From Saccharina japonica (taxonomy: Eukaryota > Sar > Phaeophyceae > Laminariales > Laminariaceae): DNA of 64,000 bases. Both the position numbers and the translations under genes were made by a program. Under the pieces are notes generated by a model. That model saw only the letters and a program-made list of their open reading frames with translations, made no database searches and had not been told where the DNA came from. Location of the stretch: positions 7,553 to 71,552 of the forward strand of contig MEHQ01003926.1 in NCBI GenBank assembly GCA_008828725.1, read 5' to 3'. Shown piece after piece: positions 41,606-53,270 of the stretch (the stretch's first letter is position 1; every line of letters starts with the position of its first letter).

Positions 41606-41914
41606 TGTATATATACGTATAATAGCATGAGCTTCAACTTTTGATATTTCATGAGCACCGCGAAAGAAAGAAAGAAAATATCGCGGAAGGGAAAGAAAAA
41701 AAGGAGCTCTGTGTATGTACATGCCTACTTCCGGCGTGAGCTCTACCCACTCCGCTTTTGATGCTGGCCTTGCTTATCGTTCTTCCGTTGCAGTCCTATA
41801 AAATAGCTATATATTAGGCCACAGGAGGCGAGACTTTTCACCTGTGGACGCATTCTAGGTACTGTATATCAATTCGAAGGGGGTAGCACATTAGGTCAAA
41901 CCATTTCACAGCCC

Positions 41915-42060
41915 GGATAGATCATGATCTACTGTAGATCATCTACAAATATATCATGATCTAGGCCATCCACAGATAAATCATGATCTAGATCATCTAC
42001 AGATATATCATGATCCAGATCATCTACAGATGACCTAGATCTAGATAATCTAGTTCCTGA
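41915..42060. repeat. palindromic GATCATGATC tandem tract
   Basis: About five units of ATATATCATGATCTAGATCA with CATCTACAG spacers; many are self-complementary. It passes into the CAGATCATA array at 42137. Confidence 0.7.
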
Positions 42061-42136
42061 GAGGTTGTGCAGGATCTACGTAGTACATATCCAACCTAGG
42101 AAATATATCCTAGATCGTGCAGATTATACGGTTCCC

Positions 42137-42455
42137 ACCCGGAAACATGATGAGCTACAGATCATACAGATCATGCAGATCCTACAGATCATATATATCA
42201 TACCGACCATACATATCATACAGATCATACAGGTCATACAGACCATGCAGATCCTACAGATCATATATATCATACCGACCATACATATCATACAGATCAT
42301 ACAGATCATACAGACCATAAATATCGTATATATCACAAACACTACAGATCATACAGACCATACAGACCATACATACTTGTATTATGCAGATCATACATAT
42401 CATACGGATCATACAGATCATACAGATCACACAGATCATACAGATCAGGAATGTG
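42137..42455 (+). repeat. CAGATCATA-type short tandem array
   Basis: About 30 units of 9-10 bases (ACAGATCAT with CAGACCAT and TATATCAT variants). Higher-order repeats of about 78 bases are visible between 42170 and 42320. Open frames on both strands are repeat artefacts. Confidence 0.85.
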
Positions 42456-42603
42456 TCTGCCCTGAAAGATTTAGATCATCATCAAGTGAGAGAATCGACG
42501 ATCTGCGTCGTCCGAGGTGCATGACACATTTTCGGACCGATGGGGCGGGTTCTAAAACGAGGAACTGCCGCAGAAGGCATGCGTCTCATCGTGTTTTTCC
42601 GTT

Positions 42604-42955
<352 letters not shown>

Positions 42956-42999
42956 TCTCGCCTGATGTGACATAGTGAAACTTCCTGGGGTATCACACG

Positions 43000-43048
43000 T
43001 AACTATTTGCGCACTCTGATTGGCTATGGGGTGCATTGTAAGCGGCCC
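43000..43048 (-). repeat. P dispersed repeat
   Basis: TGCGCACTCTGATTGGCTAT, GGGGTGCATTGTAAGCGG, inverse of 28690-28740. Confidence 0.65.
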
Positions 43049-43254
43049 AATCGACCTATTTAATAGAGTATTTCCAAGCCACAGCATATATAAAATATAT
43101 CAAGAATATATATATATATATGTCTCAGTCGGCCGGATCAACTTTTTTTATCGTCTTAGTCTTTCTACAAGCACAGCATCATCCCGAGACGGCTGAATCA
43201 ACCTAGAGTCTTACCAAGCACAGGAGCAGTAGCATCCCAGCACTGATCACTGGC

Positions 43255-43345
43255 GTAGGGTTCGGGTTATAAGGTTCGGGTTAGGGTTCGGGCCAGAGTT
43301 CGGTTTAGGGATAGGGTTAAGGTTCGGGTCGGGAGCTCGGCTTTT
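43255..43345 (+). repeat. degenerate telomere-like repeats
   Basis: AGGGTTCGGGTTATAAGG, TTCGGGTTAGGGTTCGGG and AGGGATAGGGTTAAGG in a row: variants of TTAGGG and TTCGGG. Short CTAACCC islands recur at 44010-44030 and 44365-44390. Confidence 0.6.
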
Positions 43346-43853
43346 AGGAGCTCGGATTTAGGCGCCGAGCACAAAAACCTCCGTAAAGATTCACCATCAA
43401 ATCAGCAGTTTCTCGACTGCCACGCCTCGTTGTTTGCATCAGACCTATTATACCTAAGGCCTACCTGGTAAGGCCTAGTAAGGCCTACCTGGTAAGGCCT
43501 AAGTAAGACCTAAGGCCGTGGGAGGGAGGATTGTGGTTGTCGGGTTAAATGCGAGAGTTTTGTTTGCTTTTTTTTTAAAGCCAGTTTTTTTGTTTTTTGT
43601 TTAGGAGTGAGAGAATGTGAGGTATGGAATAATAATAATAATAATAGATAATAATAATGATAATAATGATAGGAAGAGTTTACTCAAATGTGTATCCTCG
43701 TCTGAAAATCGCGACTGGCTGTACCTCTCTATCCTATACCAGGGTATATCATATACCAGGTATGAATATACTAGCATGCATCTGTCTGGTGAGAGCGATC
43801 GAGGCTTCTCTTTTTTTTTTCGGCCGTGGTAATTGTCAGTAGCCGTAAACCTT

Positions 43854-44132
43854 CCCGCGCAGGCGAACTTCTCAGACGTGCCCGCATAAAATGATCCTGT
43901 TTTTAATGAAGTAGGGTTTCGTCACGAAGCTTTAAGTAAGGTATTCGTTCCCGACGGTGAGCTTATTCTTTTGGCTTCGACTATCGGCGGCCACCACCCC
44001 GACCCGGACCTCTAACCCTATACCCCTAACGAGAGGCATGCCTGGTTGGTGTGCCACCTGGTCGTTGTGCTTGAAAAAGCTCTATTTTCAATGCGGGCAC
44101 ACCTACCTAAGGAAGTTCGCCTGCGCGGGCAG
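43854..44132. mobile_element. TIR element of about 280 bases
   Basis: The left end CCCGCGCAGGCGAACTTC, GTGCCCGCAT is inverse to the right end ATGCGGGCAC, GAAGTTCGCCTGCGCGGG. The interior carries a CTAACCC island. No transposase. Confidence 0.7.
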
Positions 44133-44473
44133 ATTTACGCGAGCTCGGAAATTGTCGGTCCCCTCACAGCCGGTAGGAGCAGAAAAAAAAAAAGAAGGAA
44201 ATCTCGAGCGAAGAAAATAGTCGGGCAAGAATATTCTCGTAAACTGCTGGATTATCGTATACCAGGTATATGACAAAACGTACTGTAGATTTATCGTATA
44301 TGCCATGCATCAAATATGCGAGAGTCCGGCAACGTGCTGGATTAATGTACGGGCGTAGACCCCTCTAACCCTAACCCCAAACCCGACCACACTACGTCGT
44401 ATTAATGACCTGGAAATTTCCCGGAAATATCCCACCGGACGAGATGCGAATACAGTACTATTACGGGGTGGGC

Positions 44474-44594
44474 TAATGATGCCATAGTAAATAGGACCTA
44501 CGGTACACACAAAAACCTATACATTTACCTATTTTTACCAACAATATTTGGCCCTATTTACTAGTGTTTACTATGGCCCCCGCCCGTAATACTG
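44474..44594. mobile_element. C element, copy 5
   Basis: GCCATAGTAAATAGGACCTA at the left, ATTTGGCCCTATTTACTAGT, ACTATGGCCCCCGCCCGTAA at the right. Confidence 0.8.
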
Positions 44595-44984
44595 AGATAT
44601 ACACTGATACTTCGAGCAGATATATATGTAGATAGACCCGTAGACCGTACGTAGGTCGTAGATGTAGATAGAAAAGCGGCAAGCAGCAGGAGACTTCGGC
44701 TGGATATTTTTGGAGTATGCCACGCTACCCATCAATCGGTAACCTGTATATTATATATATATTATATATGAAATTTATATATATATATACGCAGGCACAA
44801 CCACACGGTTTGTTCAGTACAAACAGTAAAAGTACTACGAGTATTCATTTATTAGAAACACAATTACACATTACAACAAGGAGTCTTCCCGCTACATTTA
44901 TTTTCCAAATTATCTGTTTTTTTTGTCTCCTACTTAACGCTGTTGGTTGCAGTTCTAAAGCGGGGCGGGGGGGGGGGGGGGGGC

Positions 44985-45530
44985 GGGGGGGGGTACTCAC
45001 GTCGTGCACGGCCGTAGTCGTATGACCATAGACCCTCATAGACCCTCCTCGCATCCCTACAATGCCGGGACGGAGCACGTTGGGTTTTCACCAACCAGGC
45101 AGGCATTGCTTGCACCAAGCGCGAAGCGCCGTGAGGTATTGGCCGAGTCGCATGGAGGGTGTGGGCTGCATCCTGCTAAGAACCGCCTGTGAGACGGACT
45201 TGCATATGGACGACAGCCTCCAATGGATTGGGTTAATTTCTGGTATGGCCACTTCCAGAGACAGCAATGGGTATTAATTTACTATGTATCTGCCTTGTGG
45301 GTGCCTTACCATATACACACTACGTGGTACGATCAATCCCCTACTTGGGCGGAGTTGATGTTCTCAACCCCGCACAAATGATCTAACAAGACCGCCGCCA
45401 GCCTTGGTGACCGCCAAAACAAAAACAAAAAAACGGGTACCCTGGTTGTCTAGCTCACACACAGTGAGAGGCGTGTTTTGCAGCGTCGTCGCCAACCGAC
45501 GCCAACCCAACCTATATATATATATTATAG
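44985..45530 (-). mobile_element. A element, full-length copy
   Basis: G run, GTACTCACGTCGTGCACGGC, ATGCCGGGACGGAGCACG, AGCGCGAAGCGCCGTGAGG, CTAAGAACCGCCTGTGAGAC, TGGCCACTTCCAGAGACAGC, GGTTGTCTAGCTCACACACA and CGACGCCAACCCAACCTATA. It is collinear over about 540 bases with the plus-strand copy at 6640-7175. Confidence 0.8.
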
Positions 45531-45544
45531 AGGAACAATCGCCT

Positions 45545-45785
45545 AATAATGTTTGTGGTGTTCTCCCTTTTTCGCTTGTACCCCCCCAGGATTTGAAGTC
45601 ATCCACAATAATCCCGATGGGGAACGTTGTATCTAATACTATTCCTTTTGCTATCTGACAAGACTGTACGCATAGGTTTCCTTAGTTTCCGTGGTCTTCT
45701 GCTTTTGGGAGTTTTATGAGTGATCAACGCTGAAGATCATGCTGCACATTGTCGGATGGCAAAGATAATAATAATTAATGAGCAT
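45545..45785 (+). repeat. L then H dispersed repeats
   Basis: L: ACCCCCCCAGGATTTGAAGT, ATCCCGATGGGGAACGTTGT. H: ACGCATAGGTTTCCTTAGTT, TTTATGAGTGATCAACGCTG, CACATTGTCGGATGGCAAAG and ATAATAATAA. Confidence 0.6.
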
Positions 45786-45867
45786 CTCTTATTTATTCCA
45801 ATCACACCATTCACGCATACTTATCAATCATTATCTCTGAATACTTGACACACTTATTATACCAGTA

Positions 45868-45964
45868 ATAATACGGTACACAGTAACACCTATATATTTT
45901 ACTATTTTTACCAACAATTTTTAGTCCTATTTACTAGTGTTTACTATGGTCTCCCGTAATAATA
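45868..45964. mobile_element. C element, copy 6
   Basis: The right end TTAGTCCTATTTACTAGTGT, TTACTATGGTCTCCCGTAAT is kept; the left end is eroded to ATACGGTACACAGTAACACC. Confidence 0.7.
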
Positions 45965-45985
45965 AATGACGAGGCAGTAACGCCG

Positions 45986-46200
45986 TAAGGGCCCATATTA
46001 ACGAGTACAAAATGAATTCAATTTGGAAAAAATAAAATTCAAATCCGCTTTTCATTGGTCAACACACGCACCAGCACCAAATATTATGCCTCAAGATCCT
46101 AATCTTTGGTGCTGGTGCGTGTGTTGACCAATGAAAAGCGGATTTGAATATTTTTTTTCACAAATTGAATTTTTTTCTTCTTCGTTAAAACGGGCCCTTA
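45986..46200. mobile_element. perfect-core foldback element, 215 bases
   Basis: The arms 45986-46081 and 46105-46200 are inverse to each other, with a 45-base perfect core (AATCCGCTTTTCATTGGTCA, ACACACGCACCAGCACCAAA). The loop is about 23 bases and the outer ends are TAAGGGCCC / GGGCCCTTA. It could fold into one long hairpin RNA. No coding sequence. Confidence 0.85.
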
Positions 46201-47596
46201 TGAATGCCTTTACCGATCTCTTATATATCATACCATTCACATACGAGTACACTGCTGTTCAGTCATCCCTGAGTACTTGATAAATGTATACTAAAAATAA
46301 TACAGTCCCCCTTAATGATTGAATGCCTTTACCGACCTATTATACATATATATATATGTGTGTGTGTGAATCTACTCGACTGCCTGGCTGTGGGCGAATA
46401 CGCACATACACGCCAGGCATGGCAAACTAGTAGATTATACAACCCGTTTTAGCAAGGATCTTTAAGGGAGGTGCTAAGTTGCTCCTCATCAAGCTGGCCA
46501 CGGCAAGTTGCCTCCGTACCCCCTACATAGTAATAATTGGTTTGTACACAAAACTATTATATATACAGACAGTAGCATACTCTCGTAGTCAGCCCAGAAC
46601 AAGCAGCAAGCGAGCAAGCAAGCTCCCGATGAACTTCAGTCAAGCCGCCGTTCATTGACTATTAACAATACTATACTGCTGTGGTGCTATAATATCCAAG
46701 CAGTACTCGTAGTGCATGAGTGCGTGTTAGCTTGCTGGGTGTTGCATCATGCGGTATGAAGTTACTGCTGTAGTTGTGCTCGTGCTTTAGTTGAACTTTT
46801 ACTGCTACTGCTGCTGCTGCTGTCTGTGCCGCTCTATCGATCCGTCCGGATTTTTTTTTTTCAAGCTTTACATAATATACTGTACTTTTAGAGAAAATGA
46901 TGTTGAACTGCTGTGCTGGTACAACTCTTATCGCTCTGTCCGGAAAGCGCTTTCAATGTCTTACTGCGTATGTATACTTCGTAAGGGGGACTTCATTATT
47001 AGTGGTACAAGTTTGTCAAGTATTCAGGGATGATTATTGATAGGTATACATTATGTGAATGGTATGATATCGTTGAAATAAGACCTGCACAATATTGGTC
47101 AGATGGCAAAAAAAAGGTGGAATAATAATAATACACTTCGTACGCTACAAACTGTAGATACTTAAGAACCCCTCTACTATCCACTATATTCTTCTCCCTC
47201 ATTCGCTAAATTAATTAATTATACCCCCCCATACCACGAACAACCTATACCTAAAACATTTAACGTATTATTGGGTAAACCAGAACCAAGGATATTTCGC
47301 ATTTGTTTTTGTTTTCTTGTTTTTTTGCACCTGAAAGCGCATGCAATCGAAAACATGTATGGGATCGTATACGACTTACATTACGCATACGAGAGAGCCA
47401 CTACCTACTACCTACCGTATCTGTTATTGCTGCCTCTCTCCTCCGTGGTGTGCCATCGCTCTGTCCGGAATGCGCTTTTGAAAGCTTTATGTATCATGCT
47501 GTACTTGGATAATCGATGTTGAACTGCTGTACAACTCTATCGCTCAGTCCCTAAATGTGTTTTTAAAGCTTAATGTATACCTGGTAATTTCCCTAC
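46201..47596. other. gene-free stretch
   Basis: No supported exon. A degenerate H word lies at 47097. Two related blocks at 46900-46980 and 47400-47560 share CTCTGTCCGGAA(A/T)GCGCTTT and GATGTTGAACTGCTGT, an imperfect duplication. Confidence 0.5.
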
Positions 47597-47712
47597 CGAA
47601 CCGTAGTGGGGGAGGAGGGAGAGGAGCCTGCTTTGTGACCCCGGATCAGAGTTACGACTATGGAGGGAGAAGGACAGAAGTGCGAAGATAATAAATGGGA
47701 TGGGAAAAAAAA
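47597..47712 (+). mobile_element. D element, 5'-truncated copy 5
   Basis: It starts at ACCGTAGTGGGGGAGGAGGG, then TGTGACCCCGGATCAGAGTT, GCGAAGATAATAAATGGGAT and GGGA plus A9. Loss of the first half with an intact A-rich 3' end suits retroposition. Confidence 0.75.
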
Positions 47713-48224
47713 ATGTAGATTCATTATGTTGAACGGTACCACTTGTCTGGGATGCGCGTTAAGATGTTCAAGCTTTGCTAATAATGCTGTACTTGGTTTA
47801 AAAAACCTGGAATGTATATATATACAAATATATATGGACGTGTATACGTAAGTAACAGGAGCTTACGTGGCGTTATACTGTTCATATTTACCAAGTATCT
47901 ATGATACGAAGTATACAAATATCTTGTTTCGAAGTACAAGACTATAGTTTTGGGTTTTGTTTCTTTTTCCTGAAGTTGGCCATAAACAATCGAGAGATTT
48001 TAGCTGGACAGCGATGAAGGGCAAGCATAGTTCATTCTAGCCATATTCCTATTGGCTATGAGGGGGGGGGGAGAGGGAGGGAGTAGGAAGGAGGGGTAAA
48101 GGGGCGGGCGGAGGGTAGAGGAAGAAGAGGGAGATGTTAGAGGAAGGAGGGGGAGGTAGGAGTGGGAAAGAGAAAAGAGGAGGTTGGGGAGGGGGGGGGA
48201 GGGGGAAAGAGGGGGGGTACTTCG

Positions 48225-48345
48225 TTTTCAAAGAATGGCCGTAGATAACAGTACGAACATAGAACCTGCGCAATCCTAACAATGCCAGGACGGAGAGATG
48301 TGCGGGTGGGGGTCGACACGCGACCAGGGCAGAGGCATTGGGCTT
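48225..48345 (-). mobile_element. A element fragment, diverged
   Basis: After a G-rich minisatellite (48060-48220): GTACTTCGTTTTC, AATGGCCGTAGATAACAGTA and AATGCCAGGACGGAGAGATG, then ACCAGGGCAGAGGCATTGGG. Confidence 0.55.
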
Positions 48346-48349
48346 GGGG

Positions 48350-48480
48350 GGGTGTACTCATGTTGTGCACGGCCGCAGTCGTATGACCATAGACCCTCGC
48401 ATCCCTACAATGCCGGGACGGAGCACGTTGGGTTCTCACCAACCAGGCAGACATTGCTTGCACCAAGAGGCAGACTGGGC
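48350..48480 (-). mobile_element. A element fragment
   Basis: G6, TGTACTCATGTTGTGCACGG, CCGCAGTCGTATGACCATAG and ATGCCGGGACGGAGCACG, then TGCTTGCACCAAGAGGC and a new G tract. Confidence 0.8.
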
Positions 48481-48494
48481 GGGGGGGGGGGGGG

Positions 48495-48562
48495 GGCGTA
48501 CTCATTTGTTGCTTGCCTCAGTCATTTGACCATTGACCACGCATCCCTTTCGAGACGGATGT
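48495..48562 (-). mobile_element. B tail fragment
   Basis: G17, CGTACTCATTTGTTGCTTGC, CTCAGTCATTTGACCATTGA and CGCATCCCTTTCGAGACGGA. Third member of a head-to-tail A-A-B stack. Confidence 0.8.
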
Positions 48563-48594
48563 TAAATGGAATAAAAAAAAACGTGGGGGAAGGG

Positions 48595-48629
<35 letters not shown>

Positions 48630-48692
48630 TTTTTTTTTTTAAAGTTTTTTTTTTTTGTATTTTCTTTTTTTTTTTTTTTTTTTTGTTTTTGG
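48595..48692. repeat. poly(T) tract
   Basis: About 90 bases, almost all T with few interruptions, directly after the B tail remnant. Confidence 0.9.
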
Positions 48693-48714
48693 GTTCCCCC
48701 TTTTTTTCCTGGTA

Positions 48715-48835
48715 TGAAAAGCATTACAGCACAAGAATGAACGTCGGACGGATTTGGGTTTAGGAGCCCGATCATTCGGAGAAAGTTTCAGCCAAAAAGT
48801 GTCACTGGGACTACCTCTATCGTAGGCATGCTACC
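48715..48835 (+). mobile_element. E element, right half
   Basis: GGGTTTAGGAGCCCGATCAT, GTTTCAGCCAAAAAGTGTCA and ACTACCTCTATCGTAGGCAT. Confidence 0.75.
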
Positions 48836-49287
48836 GTAAAGGGCAGCGCCTCAACTTTCTGAGGCTCTTCCTCTTGAGGAGCCATATACACCCCGAAACC
48901 TAGTACGCCCGGCTTTTAAGTCAAGAGCATGCGCTACGTCTGGTACACGATCCCACCGGATGCCGATTAAATTCACATCGGATCCAGCGATACTGGGGGG
49001 GTGCTGGTGTACACCTCTGAAACAACTTGAGGAGTTCCGTCGATTAGAAAGGCTTTTTTCCTCAACACCAGCAATGTATCCCGTACAGTAGCCCGGGTCC
49101 CCGGGCCCCTGTTACGACAAGAAGGGGTACCACGCTTTTTTGTGTGTTTGTTTCGTTTTGGATGACGGGACTCCTGCCGTTACCTCAAAACCGTCCGAAC
49201 GCCATCTTCGTTTTATCCAAAACAAAAATGGTAGTTTTGTACCCAGGGCATGTGATCTGTTCATCCGATTGCCCTTTTTTTATTTTC

Positions 49288-49552
49288 GTGCTACGAAAGA
49301 GGCATAAGGTATACCTTTTTTTGGCTGAAACGTTTTCTGAATGACCCATTAAAGGCTCCTTAACCCAAAATCATCCGAATTTCATCCTTGTGTTTCAATA
49401 TTTTGTATTGCATACTTAGGCCTTGGGATTGCTCCTCGGGTAGAACTCTTATTTTCCTCCAAAAATCGTTTTTTGGATGAGGTGTCGAGCTCCTCAAGTG
49501 ACCACCCTTATAAGGCAAAAACATGGTGCACCTCTACCGTAGCGTGCCTCCT
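49288..49552 (-). mobile_element. E element, full copy
   Basis: GTGCTACGAAAGAGGCAT, TTTTTTTGGCTGAAACGTTT, CTCCTTAACCCAAAATCATC, GAGCTCCTCAAGTGACCACC and GGTGCACCTCTACCGTAGCG. Confidence 0.75.
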
Positions 49553-50344
49553 TCTAGAATCAGTTGTTTACTTACTAATAGTATAGAGCTCCTCAAGTGA
49601 GGAACCTCAACAAACCAATCAGTGCACCTCTCTCTCTCTACCCGTAGCATGGGTCCCGCCGCGTTTACCCCCGTTCCAGTATTCTACCGCCGCTCTGTGG
49701 TCCGCGTCGTTAACAGAGTCAGCCATTGTTGGGACGGGTGCGACGGGGTAGGGTCGCTCCATCTCATCGGACAGGTTCCCTGTCTTGAGGGAGCATTATA
49801 CCTCACACCCAAAAACTGTTTTGGAGATGTAACGAAACCTGTACCGGGGGTAATTACCTCCGCGGCGGCCGTCGTAGGCATAATGTCACGAATAATACCG
49901 CAAGAAGCGCTCACTGTAACTTCGTTGCTGTGTTGACCGGTGCTTCTACAGGTGAGGGGGGTCGATATTTAGGTGCTGTTTTTTACAGCTGCTCAGAGGA
50001 ACTCGACCGAGTAGACCATAACACTCTGTCTCTTTGCTGTATGTCTTTCAACTGCTCATAATATCCACCGCCGCCATGCCATTGCTTGTTTTACGCTGCG
50101 ATGCTAGCAAAATATGTATTTCAAGTGCAATTCTGAGTGAGGTTCGGAGCCACCCCTCGCCCGGGTGGCCTAACCGCGGCAGGTAGTGAAAATTATGGCA
50201 CCATACCCCCCTCCCCCTATCGTAGCGCCAGTCTGTTCCTAAGATATTCGGCATTGTCCCGATCAAGGAGCCCCGTCAGACACACAAACGCATGGTTTGT
50301 CCACAATGGGCTATTTGCACCCCTATGAGAAAACGCCTTTTGGG

Positions 50345-50458
50345 TACCTATTACGAAGGCCCATAGTAAATAGGACCAAATTATGTTAGTAGGTGTAGGT
50401 TAGTATATAGGTTTGTGTATTTATCGTAGGTCCTATTTACTATGCCCCCCCCGTAATA
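50345..50458. mobile_element. C element, copy 7
   Basis: ATTACGAAGGCCCATAGTAA, ATAGGACC at the left, AGGTCCTATTTACTATGCCC, CCCCCGTAAT at the right. Confidence 0.8.
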
Positions 50459-50479
50459 TTATCTTCCTGTCGTTTCAGA

Positions 50480-50733
50480 CGCGTGCTACGGTAGAGGAGG
50501 TATACCTTATTTTGGCTGAATCGTTTTCTGAACGATCGGGCTCCTTAACCCAAATTCGTCGGACTTTCATTTTTGAGACGAATAATGTTTCAGAGTACAC
50601 TTCGGGGACATGGGATTATCTCATCCGGTACGTAGCACTTTTATTTTCTGCCAAAATACTTTTTCGGTGAGGTATGATGCTCCTCAAGTGAAGAGCTCAG
50701 AAACACCATGGTGCACCTCTATCGTAGCATGCG
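50480..50733 (-). mobile_element. E element, full copy
   Basis: GCGTGCTACGGTAGAGGAGG, TTTTGGCTGAATCGTTTTCT, GGGCTCCTTAACCCAAATTC, ATGCTCCTCAAGTGAAGAGC and GGTGCACCTCTATCGTAGCA, TGCGTC. Confidence 0.8.
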
Positions 50734-50924
50734 TCGTTCAGACTGTTGACCTACGGTGCCTGAATCGCTGCGCCTGCCTGTTGCGGCTGCGGATGGATCT
50801 GTTTTCGCGCAGGATGGTGACATGGACTCGCGGTGGTCATGCGGTCCGCTGGCTCTGGGCACCGACGATAGTTATACCTCACCCAAACTGATTTTAGAGG
50901 GAAATAACGTGCTACTGCTGTTAT

Positions 50925-51205
50925 ATGACTGGGTGAGACACAGAGTATCCCCTTGCAGGTTTGTCTATTAAGCATCCTTGGTGTTACTCACTTTCCGTAG
51001 AATCAGGCGTAGAAGAGAAGCAGCTTTTATTAAACCCCCGAGCCAGATGACATCTGTCTCGGACGGGCTTCAAGTATGGCCCTCAATCTTATGAATACCC
51101 CGAATACCGAATACGAATGCCATCCAAGTTATACGAAAACGGACCAATTACCTATACAGCGAGGTAATTGCCGGCCTTCCTTGTAGCCCATACCATTACA
51201 CTACC
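50925..51205 (+). repeat. K dispersed repeat, second copy
   Basis: Inverse of 277-551: GAGACACAGAGTATCCCCTT, AAGCATCCTTGGTGTTACTC, GAGCCAGATGACATCTGTCT and GAATGCCATCCAAGTTATAC. The open frame of the first copy is broken here. Confidence 0.75.
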
Positions 51206-51219
51206 CAGTGAACAATATC

Positions 51220-51615
51220 ATGAGTCATCCCACGGCAGGGGCGCAGCAGAATTTTCTGAGCTCCTCACATGAGGAGCTCAATATCTCACCCGAAACATGA
51301 CTTCGGAAACATTCGTTCGCGCAACCCGACCAAAACTTCCAATGCGGTAGTCCGAAAACAAATACACCAGTAAAACAAAAGTAGTATCCGGTGGTTACTC
51401 GCGTGAGGAACACAACCGGTCAGGAAATATTGAGCACAAAAGTGGTGCCCCTACCGTGGATTTGCTCTCATGGCATACTGCAAGTACACAACGAAAAATA
51501 TGACAACAACTTAATAATTAGTTTCGACGATTTTGGGTTAAGAGCCCCCCCGTCATTCAGAACATGTTCAGCCAAAAAACGGTATACCTCTACCTCTATC
51601 TTAGCATGTGCGCGA
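51220..51615 (+). mobile_element. E element, diverged or interrupted copy
   Basis: The left part is weak (GAGCTCCTCACATGAGGAGC). The right part is clear (TTTTGGGTTAAGAGCCCCCC, GTTCAGCCAAAAAACGGTAT, TCTATCTTAGCATG). Longer than usual, so probably interrupted. Confidence 0.55.
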
Positions 51616-51872
51616 CGCATGCTACGACAGAGGTGCACCATGTTTTTGCCTTCTAAGGGTGGTTACTTGAAGAGCTCTACACACCTCACCCCAAAGTGAT
51701 CATTACGGGAGGAAAGGAAAAGTGCTATCCGATTGAAAATCCCATCGCCGAAGCAAACAAGGAAACAATATCGCAACAAAATTATGACACTCCGCCGAAT
51801 TTGGGTTAAGGAGCTCGATCATTCAGAAACAATTTCAACCAAAAAGTGCTATCTCTATCGTAGCACGCGTCA
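51612..51872 (+). mobile_element. E element, full copy abutting the previous one
   Basis: GACGCATGCTACGACAGAGG, TGCACCATGTTTTTGCCTTC, TTTGGGTTAAGGAGCTCGAT and TATCTCTATCGTAGCACGCG. Its left end begins where the preceding copy ends. Confidence 0.8.
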
Positions 51873-53030
51873 CGCCAGGAATATTGGTGCGCGTCTCCTC
51901 TCTTGCAGAGCTCTGAACCGCACCCACAACTGCTTTTGAAGACATATAATACGTCAACTTGGCCCCATGGCGAATGGTTGGGCTAAAACCGGAGCTCCTC
52001 AAGTCAGTAGGTCCCACCGAAGGTCGGGTGTTTCCAAAAGCCGGTTGTTTTCGGGTGCTACCTACCCCTATCGTCGAAAAAATCATACGCCACCAGCGAG
52101 CACTGACTGCCACGGTGGGGATGGATGGTGCCGTATATCAGAGTTCGTCTGTCTTCCTCACACGGGGCGCTCTAGGTCAACCCAATCCTGACTATGCGAG
52201 GAGGGTGTTTAGCTCGCGCGACCCCCACCAGAACATTTCCAAGAGCTTCGTACGATGTACACCGTAGGCTAAACAATCAATATTTCGAGTATGACGTGAC
52301 AACGTATCCCACAAAACCGTTAAAATTGCCTTGCTTGGGGAGTTCAACCGGTCTTAAACCTGAGGCATGCTGCGACAGGGGGGCGCCACTTTTTTTTTTG
52401 GGGGGAACTATTTATGACTGCGGGGGGGGGCTAACCTAAACATCACCCTCTCATAAATCGCTTAGAATTAGTTGGTTGTGGTTACCGCGATTTTGTGTTC
52501 AAATCGTGTCCTTTGAAAGCAAAAAAAAAAACCATGGAGTTGTATCGTAGGCTTTGGAGAATGTACGAAACGGGGGCCATACCTAGCGCACAAAGCATAA
52601 TTGATCGGGTTCCACTTTCCTGTTTCTCGGCATCAGGTTACGGCTGTGGTCCTCATTTATAATCAAGTGAAAAACAACCTGAAAAAAGTAGGGTGCACAC
52701 CCCCCCTCTCGTAGTTTTCTATCGACAATGCACGTCAAAAAAGGGGTTTTCCTGCATACCGTACCAAAGTACGTTGGCGTACGACGTATCATGCTTTTTT
52801 TTCCCCCACCGGGGCTTCCTCTCTTGAGGCGCTCTACACATTCCACGCCGAAAAACAAATCTCAGCTTCATTGACGAAACAAAACGGACGCTTAACCTCT
52901 GTCTCGGCCGAGCCTTTTCAGCATTTTGTTCGAACAAATACTGTAAGACAAAAAAAAGGAATAGGGTCGACGGTGACAATGATGGGGTACATACAGTAGT
53001 TTTGATTTTTTACTACAGTAGTTGAGACAC
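51873..53030. other. E-derived debris without a supported gene
   Basis: Fragments such as GAGCTCCTCAAGTCAGTAGG (51990), GTGCTACCTACCCCTATCGT (52058) and GGTGCACACCCCCCCTCTCG (52693) look like decayed E ends. No exon supported. Confidence 0.45.
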
Positions 53031-53129
53031 TCCTTCAAAAAGGCCCGATAATGTTTCGGCCTCGAAAAAGTGCTACGATCACCTCTATGATCGTACTCGG
53101 TACGAGCCCGCTTCGCTTTTCTCAGGCTG

Positions 53130-53200
53130 AAAACTGCACACTCGCCTCCGTGTCCGCGACGCTGTCGATGACGTGAGGAGAGCTATATTTATGCCTCTAT
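53130..53200 (-). pseudogene. degenerate copy of an exon end
   Basis: The minus strand reads GTCATCGACAGCGTCGCGG, ACACGGAGGCGAGTG. This parallels the end of the exon at 53519-53704 (GTCATCGACGGCGTCACGG, ACGCGGAGGCGAGTA). Only the last 40 or so bases are duplicated, with upstream sequence unrelated. Confidence 0.6.
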
Positions 53201-53270
53201 ACCTGCAGTAGTCTAAACACTGATTTTGGAGGAAAATGAAAGGGCTATGTACCCCCATGAACCCATGATC

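Noticed and set aside
49622..49936. plus-strand exon with NVTNNTARSAHCNFVAVLTG before GTGAGG
   Set aside because: Attractive in one frame, but it lies inside E-derived sequence, has no acceptor, and the opposite strand offers an equally plausible short piece ending in GTAATT.
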